Positions 12,700 through 22,783 of a DNA stretch of 64,000 nt are shown here, piece after piece; the stretch's first letter is position 1; each line of letters starts with the position of its first letter. The position numbers were made by a program, and so were the translations under genes. Source of the stretch: Mallotus nudiflorus (lineage: Eukaryota; Streptophyta; Magnoliopsida; Malpighiales; Euphorbiaceae); contig CANTUR010000242.1 in assembly GCA_947683625.1 (NCBI GenBank), positions 310,001 to 374,000 of the forward strand, in the 5' to 3' direction. The notes below the pieces were generated by a model. That model was not told the origin of the DNA, did not search any database, and saw only the letters and a list, made by a program, of their open reading frames with translations.

Positions 12700-13792
12700 A
12701 ACCAATAAGGAAGCTCATGAGGTAGTTGCATATAATAACACCTTGAATGCATAATTAGCACTTCCACGTTATCAATCTCAAAGGTATGAGCCCTTACTTA
12801 GTGATTTATAGTCTATAAATACTTTATGGGGGGAAGATGAACCTAAAGTAGAGCTTAAGCAACTCCCTCCTGATTTGAGGTACGCTTTTATAGGACTGAA
12901 CTCTACTTATCTTACTATTATTAATGTGCATTTGAATGATGAACAAGTTGATAAGTTGCTCAGAAGAGTTAGAGATGATAGGAAGAGTATAGGGTACACC
13001 ATTAATGATTTGAAAGGGATTAGCCTTTCTTTTTACATGCATAGGATACATTTAGAAGAAGGATGTAATCCTTCTATTAAACATAAATGTAGATTAAATC
13101 CTATCATGAAAGAAGTGGTAAAAAAAGAGATTATGAAGTTATTTAATGCAAAAGTTATATATCTAATCTTGGATAGTAATTAGGTTAGCCCAATTCATAT
13201 GGTTCCTAAAAAGGGGGGGATGACAATTTTTAAGAATGAGAATTATCAATTGAACCTAAGGATGTAAATTGACTATAAAAAGCTGAATGAGGCTACTAGG
13301 AAAGACCATTTTCCTCTTCCTTTTATTAATTAATTATTAGAGAGCTTAGCTCAACACTCTTTCTTTTGCTATTTATACTAGTATTTAGGATTCTTTCAAA
13401 TTCCAATTCACCTTGAGGACCAAGAGAAAACTACTTTCAATTGTCCCTATAGAACTTGTGCTTATAGATGTATGCCCTTTGGATTGTGCAATGCCTCTGC
13501 TACCTTTCAAAGGTGCATTCTTTGTTTATTGTTCTTCTTTTGATAATTATTTAAATAATTTGTATAAAGTATTGCAGAGATATGAAAAAGCTAACTTGGT
13601 TTTAAATTGGGAAAAGTGCCATTTTATGGTTACAAGAGGAGTTATTTTGGGTCACCTAGTGTCTAATAAGGGCCTAAAAGTTGACAAGGCCAAGATTGCA
13701 GTCATTGAGAAGCTTCCACCACCTATGAGTCTGAAGGCCATTTATAGCTTTTAGGACACGTTAGATTCTATAGAATATTCATAAAAGATTCC
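12700..13792 (+). pseudogene. Athila-type reverse transcriptase fragment with catalytic-site deletion
   Basis: Recognisable blocks, in order: DLRYAFIGLNSTYLTII (12880), DLKGISLSFYMHRI (13010), SPIHMVPKKGG (13188), IDYKKLNEATRKDHFPLPF (13270), FQIPIHLEDQEKTTF (13390), CMPFGLCNASATFQRC (13465), NWEKCHFMVTRGVILGH (13605). Between FQRC and the SFDNYLNNL block (about 13517-13535) the segment that normally carries the FMDD catalytic motif is missing, roughly 60 bp, so polymerase activity is impossible. After 13745 a shift restores FLGHVRFYR and IKD, then similarity stops near 13792 where sequence of element C in the opposite orientation begins. RNase H and integrase are absent. Confidence 0.85.
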
Positions 13793-13794
13793 AG

Positions 13795-14130
13795 CTTGGA
13801 TTCCAGCTCTTAAACTTGCTCAAGTGATTCCCTTTTTTCTTTTTTAACAATATAGTTCTCAACATCCTCTAGTTTCATTCCCACAGTAGGTACATCCTTA
13901 GCAGTGTTTAAAGGTTTCCCCCAAGCATTGTTATTATTAGTAGGTGGTGCACCCACAATAAGTGGATTGGCCAAAACAGGAGGTGTAGCAACAATAGGTG
14001 GTGGCATTAATCTAGCCAGAACCTGTCTTAATTCATTTTGCATCATTGCTCTCATATCATCCATCAAAGCTCCCTTAATGTCTTATAGGTTCCAGTTTGC
14101 TCTTTATTGTTATTCCATCTCTTATGCTTA
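13795..14130 (-). pseudogene. Gag N-terminal fragment, element C
   Basis: An open minus-strand stretch from an ATG at 14067 encodes MMDDMRAMMQNELRQVLARL, then a proline-rich linker and a charged end. That composition is usual at the N-terminus of Ty3/gypsy gag proteins. It lies about 100-150 bp after a primer-site-like sequence and an LTR, as expected for gag, and is cut off at about 13795 by the Athila fragment. No conserved gag core is present, so the call rests on position and composition. Confidence 0.4.
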
Positions 14131-14232
14131 ACATGGTGTAGCTTCTAAGTAAAGAGGGTTGATAGGGCTCATTGCTCTTTTCCAATACTAACCACTATCA
14201 CAAAGACATGGCATGGAGATGAGGAGTTGCCA

Positions 14233-15528
14233 CCCAGGATAATAACTAGGACAAATCGAAAAAGGTGGTACTCAATTCTGTAAAAGAAAGCTAGCACCAT
14301 AACCAGGAGATTCTAGGTACAGAATACCAACTTCATTCAGTCTCATGTTCTTTTAGAATTACTTTATGAATTACTATCTTACTCTCTATTTACATGCAAT
14401 TTCATATAAACCCTTATTAAAACAATCAACTCCAGGCAAACTAGTTATGAAATATACAAGTAAATAATGCATTTATCACAATCCCTAGGTTAGTCTAATG
14501 TACATTGATTTTAATTAAATGATCTAAATCTACATGTTTTAATTTATAAGTGAGCCTAAAGACTAATGGACCAAATTTATTTAATTTTAATTAAATGATC
14601 CTAAGTTGATTTTTTTTTTAATTCTAAAAATGGGACTGAATCTAAAAATTATGAAGTATTAAATTAATGGGCCTAATTCTACATATTTTATTTCTAAAGT
14701 GATATTAAATCTACAAATTATGGAAAAGGCTTAAATTAAATAGGCTATGTCTAAATTAATTAAATTAAGTGGGCCTATGTCTAATTTAACTAAATGGGTC
14801 TAAGTTATTTCTACCCTAAATCTAATTCATTATGGGACTAAAGATCTATTTTCGTTAATTAAACCTAAAAACCTAAATTCATTTAAATGGGTTAGAGCCT
14901 ATCTGGGCTTAAGACCCAAAACACATAAAAAGTAAACAAGCCTAAAAATAATAAAAATACATCAAAACAATTAAATAAAAGATCAAACAATCAATTAATC
15001 TATCTCTTCTAAAAACCTAATTTAGTTAAAGTGTCCTTAAACAACAAATTAAAATAATTAATAAGCAACCCTAATTCTATCCACTTAAATCTAATTCAAT
15101 TTTAATTAAAAAAAACCTTAATCATCTCTATTGCCATTAATTTTAATTAATCACCCAATTAAAACCCTAATCTTAGTACTCAATTAATAAAAATAAACAC
15201 ATAACCACACACACAGGATTCCACTATTCCCATTACCATGGCTATTATAATGATCTACTACAAATTAAAATAAAATTAAATACAACCCAAAAAGCCAAAT
15301 AAATAAAAATTCAAAATAAAACAATCAATAAAATAAAAATAAATAAATAAATAAAATACCTATAAACCCTAAAAACTATGTTCAAATACAAAATTCAATC
15401 CATGGCATTCTATGGATATTCACGGGTTCTCCATAGGTTTTATTCTACATAGTGAATTCAAGTCACCCCATCCATCAAGAGAATAAAAATAAAAAATTAA
15501 TAAATGAATGAATGAATGAATGAATGAA

Positions 15529-15571
<43 letters not shown>

Positions 15572-16414
15572 ACAAAATTAAAATTAAAATTAAAATTCAA
15601 GAAGGAGAAGAAGATTTGAGAATGAGATACAGTATTAATTTCCCTCAGAAATATGATTACTGTTGATGAAAGCCTGTGGCTTTTGTTGTGTTTGCCTGTG
15701 ATTTTTAGTTTATTTCATCTTATCTCTAGCAAAGAACTAAAGAAAAGCATATAAATGTTCAAGTGGGTATATTGTGGCTCCCCTAAGAATTAAAGAAAGT
15801 AAATGAAAAAATAATAAAACCCTAGGAGCCTCCCCTAGGTCAAAAGAAAATTACATATAAATAGACTAACTCTGTAACCCTAAATTGCGTACAAGATCAA
15901 AAATAAATCATTTTTTGAATTATTTATCTAAAAAATAAGACATTTATCAAAATAATTATCGAATAAAATAACAACCATGCAAAAATTAAATAAAATAAAA
16001 AATAAATTATTTTTTAATAAATTTACCAAATAAAATAAATAATAAAAAATTTACGAGATGGGTGAGAAAAATATATTTCCAACCGGAAATATAGTTTTCC
16101 AACAAATAAAAAAAAATCAAATTTGGTACTAAAGCGGTACCCCTTTCATTTGCAAATTCATTTGGCTGTTTGGGCTAAATTTGGCCCAAGCAATTTTTTT
16201 ATTTTTCATTTTTTTGAAAATTTATTTTTCTTTTTTGAAAATTTATATTTTTATTAATAAAATAAACAAAATTCAAAATAGGTCCTAAAAATAGTTTACA
16301 TTTTAGTCCAAAACCTATAAATAAAATCCAATAAATCCAATTTCATAATTGATTTTCATCATCAGGTCTTCTATCGCATCCAAACTCAAATCATCCCGAA
16401 ATTAGGTCCTTACA
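14233..16414 (-). mobile_element. LTR of element C
   Basis: The 5' boundary is clear. The minus strand reads AAAGGGGGGCAAC followed at 16414 by TGTAAGGACC, a polypurine tract meeting an LTR start. The other end is inferred from a partial primer-site match (TGGCAACTCC, 14232-14223) without a clean CA terminus. The interior is very A/T-rich, with many TTAATTAAA-like words and microsatellites at 15503-15597. It has no genes. It does not match the LTRs of A, B/D or E. Confidence 0.5.
15503..15597. repeat. Microsatellites (AATG)n, (AAT)n, (AAAATT)n
   Basis: Seven AATG units are followed directly by about thirteen AAT units to 15570 and then several AAAATT units. They lie inside the LTR of element C. 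Confidence 0.9.
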
Positions 16415-16427
16415 GTTGCCCCCCTTT
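16415..16427 (-). promoter_or_regulatory. Polypurine tract of element C
   Basis: The minus strand reads AAAGGGGGGCAAC immediately before the LTR start TGTAAGG. It would prime plus-strand DNA synthesis. It shows that internal DNA of an element lies to the right (16428 onward), so this LTR acts as a 3' LTR. Confidence 0.65.
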
Positions 16428-16589
16428 GTCGCTATTTGCTTGACAAATTGTGACAAAATAAATAAGCGTACAATTTCTTAAGGACAAAAGTTTGGGTACT
16501 TACCTATGCTCCTTGAGGCTTTTGCTTGTAAGTAATCATCAGTTCACGATGAATGCTTGTGTTGCTGTACAACACTAGGCAAAAATACT

Positions 16590-17155
16590 TAAGGAAATAC
16601 TATACTCTGACATATAGCATTGATTTGAATGGACATATTATACTCGATAGTCTAATGTTGACTATACTCGGTCGTATAGTACAGATTAGAAGAATACATT
16701 GTACTCGATCGTATAATGTTGACTATACTAAAATGTATAGTCTTGATTGGAAAGGTACATTGTACTCAGTCATACAATGTTGACTATACTCAGTTGTATA
16801 GTCAAATTGGAAGGATACATCATACTCAGTTGTATGATATTGACTATACTCGAATGTATAGTCTGATTAAAAAAATAGATTATGCTCAATTGTACAATGT
16901 TGACTATACTCAGTTGTATAGTCCTGACTGAAAGGATATATCATACTCGATCTTATGATGTTAATTATACTCGGTCGTATAGTACAAATTGAAGGATACA
17001 TTGTACTTGGCCATATAATGTCAACTATACTCAGTCGTATAGTCCTGATTGAAAGAATACATTGTACTCTATCGTACAATGTTGACTATACTCGGTTATA
17101 TAGTCAGATTGAGAAGGTACATTGTACTCAGTCGTAAAATGTTGACTTTGTCATT
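16590..17155. repeat. 60-bp tandem repeat array
   Basis: About nine units of 60 bp contain the core GTTGACTATACTC and a second related half such as ATTGTACTCGATCGTA. Each unit is therefore itself two diverged halves of about 30 bp. Apparent ORFs here (for example 16716-16931) are read through the repeat with a 20-residue period and are not genes. Such arrays are known in the variable 3' region of Tat/Ogre elements. Confidence 0.9.
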
Positions 17156-17159
17156 CCTT

Positions 17160-18480
17160 AATGTAGTTTTATACTGCTATAATCTGTAATTCTTGGCAAG
17201 TTTTGAACAACTACAACCCTTTCATTATCTACCTTTAATGTTGTAGTCCGTAACTACTCATGTCTTTTGATTTTATTGTAATCCTTTCATTGCTTATCGA
17301 TGATTTTGGTTAGCTACAACCTTTTATTTCTTGCTAGCTTTAATTGGCTATAACCCTGTTATTGCTCACCATTAGATTTTGCAGTCCATAACTGCTCAAG
17401 GCTTTCGATCAGCTGCAATCTCTTTCTTGCTCAACAATGATTTCAATCAACTATAGCCCTTTCATTAATCGCTCTTGACACTGCAATCCATAATTACTCA
17501 CAATTTTGATTAGTTGTAACCCTTTCATTGCTATAGTCCATAACTATTTGCAGTTTAGCTATAACCCTTTTGTTACTTCCCAATGATGCTGCAATTTATA
17601 ATTGCTTATGATTAGCTATAACCTTTTCATTATTTTTCGATGATACTGCAATCCATAATTGCTCATGATTAGCTGCAACCTATAATTGCTCATGATTAGA
17701 TGCAACCCTTTCATTGCTCACTGATGACACTGCAATCCATAATTGCTCACGATTAGCTGCAACCCTTTCATTACTCACTGATGATGCTGCAATCCATAAT
17801 TGGTCATAAATAGCTACAACCCTTTCATTGCTCACCAATGATGCTGCAATCTATAATTGCTCGTGATTAGCTATAACCCTTTCATTACTCACTGATGATG
17901 CTGTAATCTATAATTACTCACAATTAGCTGCAACCTATAATTGCTCACTAATGATGCTGCAATCCATAATTGCTTGTGATTAGCTGTAACCCTTTTTTTG
18001 CTCATTGATGATGCTATAATCCATAATTGCTAGTAATTAGCTGTAACCTTTCATTGCTCACCGATGATGTTGTAATCCATAATTGATCACAATTAGCTAC
18101 AACCCCTTTCATTGGACACTAATGATGTTGCAATCCATAATTGCTCACGATTAGTTGCAACCCTTTCATTGCCCACCAATGATGCTGTAATCCATAATTG
18201 TTCATGATTAACTGTAACCCTTTCATTGCTTACTGATGATGTTGTAAACTATAATTGCTCATGATTAGCTACAGCACTTCCATTACTCGTCGATGATACT
18301 ACAGTCCATAATTGCTTGCGATTAGCTGTAACTATTACATTGCTCACCTTTGATGCTACAGTCTATAACTGCTCGTGATTAGTTTTAACCCTTATATTGC
18401 TTGCTAATGATTTTAATTAGCTGCAACCCTTTCATTGCTCGCCCTTACTACTATAGTCCATAACTGCTTATAATTTTTAT
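17160..18480. repeat. About 57-bp tandem repeat array
   Basis: More than twenty diverged units share words such as GATGATGCTGCAATCCATAA, TTGCTC and AGCTGCAACCCTTTCATTG. Spacing between AACCCTTTCA words is 57 bp where measured (17761, 17818, 17875). Divergence increases toward both edges. There is no spacer-like unique sequence between units. Confidence 0.9.
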
Positions 18481-18999
18481 CTTTGGTTGTTTAAGTCAAA
18501 TGCTTTGAATTCTTTCTGCTAACTGATTAGCATTTTTGTTGACTAACTTTAAATTTTACTATATTGACTTATTAGTATTCCTCTACTGACTAATTTTAAT
18601 TCTATTGTGTTAACTAACACTACAACTTGGATGCACTTCCTTCTGGATTTGCAATTCCTATAGACTTTTTGAAGCTAGTTTCAATCCTGATGAAAGTACA
18701 AAAGTACGTTATATTGTTGAAAATTTAAGAGAAAATTCAACACTTTTCACGAGATAGCGTGCACTTATTGAATCTTATTATTTTTTATTTTCATGACTAT
18801 AATTTATTTGCCATTTGCAAAAGTCAAAGGCACCATTAACCATCTTATACTGAGAGCATATCTTTTACCAAGTGAAGAGCTTACTTCCACACCTAGTTTC
18901 GGAGAGAATTTGCTACACAAAACCCATGGAATTTGAGTATAAACAGATCGAATTATGAGTATTAAAATAGCCTTTGAATTATTTTTATATTTTTATTCC
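18481..18999. other. Unassigned DNA between repeat arrays
   Basis: No reading frame, RNA or repeat recognised. Probably the remainder of the 3' untranslated region of element C. Confidence 0.4.
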
Positions 19000-19345
19000 T
19001 TATCCGAGTGTTCCCCTACCTTTCTCATATTACTCAATGTGGATACTGTTAGAAAGGTCCTTTGGATACTCACACTCTTACAGAGCATTAGAGTAAATAG
19101 AGTAATTTTTGGCATTGTCCTCTTTTAGTAATCCCCTACCTTTCTTATATTACTCATCGTGGATACAACCAGAAGTTTCATATTGATACTCTTACTTATC
19201 TTTAAGCATTGGAGTAAATTGTGCTTGCTCTTTTTTTATTCTCCTCTTAGTATTCCCCTACCTTTCTTGTATTACTCAGAATGGATGCCATAAAGGGATT
19301 TGTACTCGTACTCATTTCTGAGCATTGGAGTAGATTATATGCACG
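19000..19345. repeat. Three-copy repeat of about 122 bp
   Basis: The word TCCCCTACCTTTCTYRTATTACTC occurs near 19010, 19132 and 19255, each followed by a GGATAC/GGATGC stretch and by GAGCATTRGAGTA or TAAGCATTGGAGTA. Three units of about 122 bp. Confidence 0.8.
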
Positions 19346-19561
19346 ATTTATCATTCAAAAGACTAAAATGATACTCTAAAATTCAAGTAATTTATATTGC
19401 AAGTCCACATATTTTGTTTTTGTATTTTCTTCCCCTCATTTGGGTTCAAAGTAGGCATTAGATTGATTAGAGTTTATAAGCTCTCAATATAAAACTATTA
19501 ACTACACATCCAAATTCTATGAGGCTAATAAAAGAAAGCCACTATAATTAAAGGTCATGAG

Positions 19562-19566
19562 ATAGG
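19562..19566. repeat. Target-site duplication of element B, left
   Basis: ATAGG directly precedes the LTR terminus TGTAGG. The identical 5-mer follows the other LTR at 36599-36603. Confidence 0.85.
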
Positions 19567-21560
19567 TGTAGGTAGCGGGGTTTAGCGTGCACATAAGTGT
19601 TTGGCGACCATGGCATTGTGTGGGCTCAAGGCCCACTAGGAAATACGATATCGGTCTTAGGCCTATTCAGAGATAGACTCACCATCCAAATAAAAGCCGG
19701 GACACACTGTACAGCAACTAGATCCCACAGAGGTTCCCAGAAGCCATCATTAGATATCAGGTTCAAAAACTGGATATAAGCGTTTGAATGCTCACCCAAC
19801 CTTGTGGTTGGCCTCTGTTTGTGTTTTGCATTTTATTACCATTTAATTATTTATTTATTTCCTCATTTACATCCAAAGTTGCACTTGCCTTCATTTACTT
19901 TCCAAGTTTTATAGTTAAGTCCAAGTTTGCACATTAATCCAATTTCATTCTTTTAAGTCTCAACATTCAATAGAAATAAAATAAATAATAATTTACAACC
20001 ATACATTCAACATCAAATGGGGGAAAGGGATTAAGGATTACAATGCTTTTAGGCTACATAAAAGAATAATATAAAAAAAATAAACTAAACACATATTGAA
20101 AGTAAACCAATAATAAACAATAAACACAGTAATATAAAAGGGATAGCTAATGAAGGTGACTACTCAATGATAAAAGTCATCAAGTAGTTCCTGCAAATAA
20201 CACATAGTTAGTCCTTCCTTTAAAAGATGAAATCGTATGTAACAATACTTACAAAGAAATATTCTAAAAAGGGGTTGCATATTACGGATTAAAGAAATTA
20301 TCAAATAATAAAGATAGTCATCATCATACAATGAAATAGCCATGTTTGAGGGTCAAAAGACACATACCAAGTGGACGTTATGATAAACATAAAAAAAAAA
20401 GCTAAAAGGTGAGTCGACCTGTCAATCGACTCATTAAGATGAGGCGGCACCTCTGTGATGAGGCATTGCCTCATCAACAAAGGCCCCACATAATACATAT
20501 AAACAAAGGACAAAAACTCCTTGGAGGCCTATTAATAGGGCAACCGCCTCTATGCTTTCCAACTCTCAAACGTTTAGACTTCTACTTTAAGTAACAATAC
20601 ATGCATATACACACTCTATAAGCATCAAACTACAACTACATGCAAAAGTCTGCAAAGATCACATCAATAAAGTGAGATATTAAGCAAGATAAACTAGAAA
20701 TATACCTAAAATATACTAATGACTTAGTTACACAAAAGCAAGAACACACAAAATGATGAACATGTTAAGTTTAAGTGCAAGTTTTCTACCAAAATGAGAG
20801 GTCCTCGGAGATGTTTTTGATTGTGATCCTTACCAGGATGTGATCTCTACTTTTGACACAAGCTTCTTCCTTCTTCTCTTAGGAAAATGTGGACTTTCCC
20901 TTGCTTCAATCTCTCCTTCTTCCTTGAGGACATTTTTTCTATGCTTCTTCTTTTTTTCTTTTTCAGAGCTCCTCCTACTTTTTTTTTCTTCTTCCCCTAA
21001 TTCTCAATAATGGTCTCCTCTCCCTTTTCTTTTCTCTCTCTTTCTCTTTTATTCCCTAGCTTCCCCATGCCCCTAAGCCCTCCAACTCATCATGAGCCTC
21101 CATAGCCTTTTTGTCTTCTTAAAAAATCTCTTTCTTATGCAAAAATCAAGTCTAGAGGGTGGGCCACACCACTTCACCATCATGGTTGCAGCTGCATTAA
21201 ATGCAGCTGTAAGTGGGCTACCATAGAGGCGGTGCCTCTTCGATGAGGCAATCACCTCTGTGATGAGGTGATCACCTCATTGACAGGTGCCAAAGAGATG
21301 ATTGCCTCATTGCACTAATGCAACGCCCCTTTGGCCCGGGCCTGTATTGGGCCAGGTGGGCTTGGGCCGATTCTAGACAATTGGGCTAAGTTTTTGGCTT
21401 TTTAAGCTTTGGGTTTTCAAGTCCACTTTCTATTAGAAATTTAGGCTTCATTCTTATGTCCAAGTTTCACATTCTCATCATTGGGCTCGATAATAGACCG
21501 GTCAAACCGAGCGCCCCTAATTCATCCCCTAACACGGGTCGACTAAATCGGGTGTCTACA
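19567..21560 (-). mobile_element. 3' LTR of element B
   Basis: 1994 bp, starting TGTAGACACCCG at 21560 and ending CCTACA at 19567 on the minus strand. It is homologous over its length to 34593-36598 and 41528-43540. It contains several GAGGYGATCRCCTC-like words (20433-20480, 21223-21310) and a pyrimidine-rich tract at 20860-21060. Short ORFs inside have no known domain. Confidence 0.88.
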
Positions 21561-21571
21561 GTTTGCCCACT
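21561..21571 (-). promoter_or_regulatory. Polypurine tract of element B
   Basis: The minus strand reads AGTGGGCAAAC immediately before the LTR start TGTAGACACC. It is a slightly interrupted purine tract, in the expected place and similar to that of element C. Confidence 0.65.
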
Positions 21572-21669
21572 GATTTTCAAAAAATCAAATGCATGCAATG
21601 ACCATTTTTTAAAAAATCACATGCACAACAACAAACAAACAATAAGATGAGCAACATACCTGACTCTCA

Positions 21670-22135
21670 GGTTTCACCCGAGAGATTAATCTTTCAATTC
21701 TGAAATGTGACCGTGATCCTTGGGTTTTCTTGGCCCAATCAGCCACTCATTAATATTTGATAAAGATATTTGAAGACTGTCAACCTCAGGTTTTCTTGGC
21801 CTGATTACCATTTTGTTAGGGACATAGACTTATGGGTTTTCCTGGCCTAACCATCAGTTATCGAAAACATGATTTTTGGGTTTTCCTGGCCCAATCATCA
21901 CCACACCTAAAACATGATTCACAGGTTTTCCTGGCCTGATTCATCATTACACCTAAAATATGATTCTTGGGTTTTCCTAGCCTGATCATCACTTAACCTT
22001 AACTTTGGTTCTCGAGTTCTCCTGGCTTGATCACCATTGGGGATATGGTTTTCGAATTTTCCTGATCTGATTATCACTCTTTCGAGGACACGAATTTCTG
22101 GGTTTTCCTGGCCCAGTTGTCATTCATTTTTGACT
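21670..22135. repeat. Tandem repeat, GGGTTTTCCTGGCCTGATCATC units
   Basis: About eight diverged copies of a unit of roughly 45-65 bp built around the word GGTTTTCCTGGCC and a following TGATCATCA. It belongs to the variable 3' region of element B. Confidence 0.8.
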
Positions 22136-22149
22136 TTGAGGATACTACC

Positions 22150-22545
22150 TGAACAGTCATTTTGATCTTTGGGGATCCAAACCTGAACAGCCCTGTCTTT
22201 GAGCTTCAGGGATTCAAACCTGAATAACCCTATCCTTAAGCTTCAGGGATTCAAACCCGAATAGCCCTATCTTTGAGCTTTAGGGATTAAAACTTGAACA
22301 GCTCTGTCCTTGAGCTCTGGGGATTTAAACCCGAACAACCCTGTCCTTGAGCTTTGAGGATTCAAACCCAAATAGCCCTGTCTTTAAGCATCGGGGATTC
22401 CAACCCAAATAGCCCTGTCCTTGAGCTTTGGGGATTCAAACCTGAATAGTCCTATCTTTGAGCTTCGGGGATTCAAACCCAAATAGCCCTATCTCTGAGC
22501 TTTAGGGATACAAACCCAAACAGCTCTATCCTTGAACTTCGTGGG
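22150..22545. repeat. 37-38-bp tandem repeat array
   Basis: About ten units with the shared words TTGAGCTTCGGGGATTCAAA and CCCAAATAGCCCTGTC. It ends just upstream of the promoter-like sequence of the plus-strand gene at 22784. Confidence 0.85.
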
Positions 22546-22660
22546 TTTTCTTGGCCTAGTCATCTTGAAACTTCATTTGGACAACCTTTATCCGTGCATT
22601 TCATCTTCTTAGTATACGATAATAAACTCCTTTTTTTGAAAACCCTACACCTTTACCCAC

Positions 22661-22668
22661 TATAAAAG
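22661..22668 (+). promoter_or_regulatory. TATA box of the antisense plant-mobile-domain gene
   Basis: TATAAAAG in the context CCCACTATAAAAGTAAC, followed by a pyrimidine-rich stretch and an ATG 116 bases downstream of the box (22784). The spacing is normal for a plant promoter. It drives the strand opposite to element B's own transcription. Inference from sequence only. Confidence 0.5.
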
Positions 22669-22783
22669 TAACTTTTCTCGTATCTTCCTTTCCTTTCACT
22701 TTTTGTCACTTTCCTTTTTCCTTTTGTCTTTTACTCTTGCACTTTCTACATCTTATGTACTCTTCTTTTCTTTTTTATAAATA

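Noticed and set aside
16553..17137. Overlapping ORFs on both strands in the 60-bp array
   Set aside because: They arise because 60 is a multiple of three, so the repeat stays open. The encoded peptides repeat every 20 residues and match nothing.
17160..18480. Possible CRISPR-like array
   Set aside because: The units are contiguous diverged copies without unique spacers, and the context is plant retrotransposon DNA.
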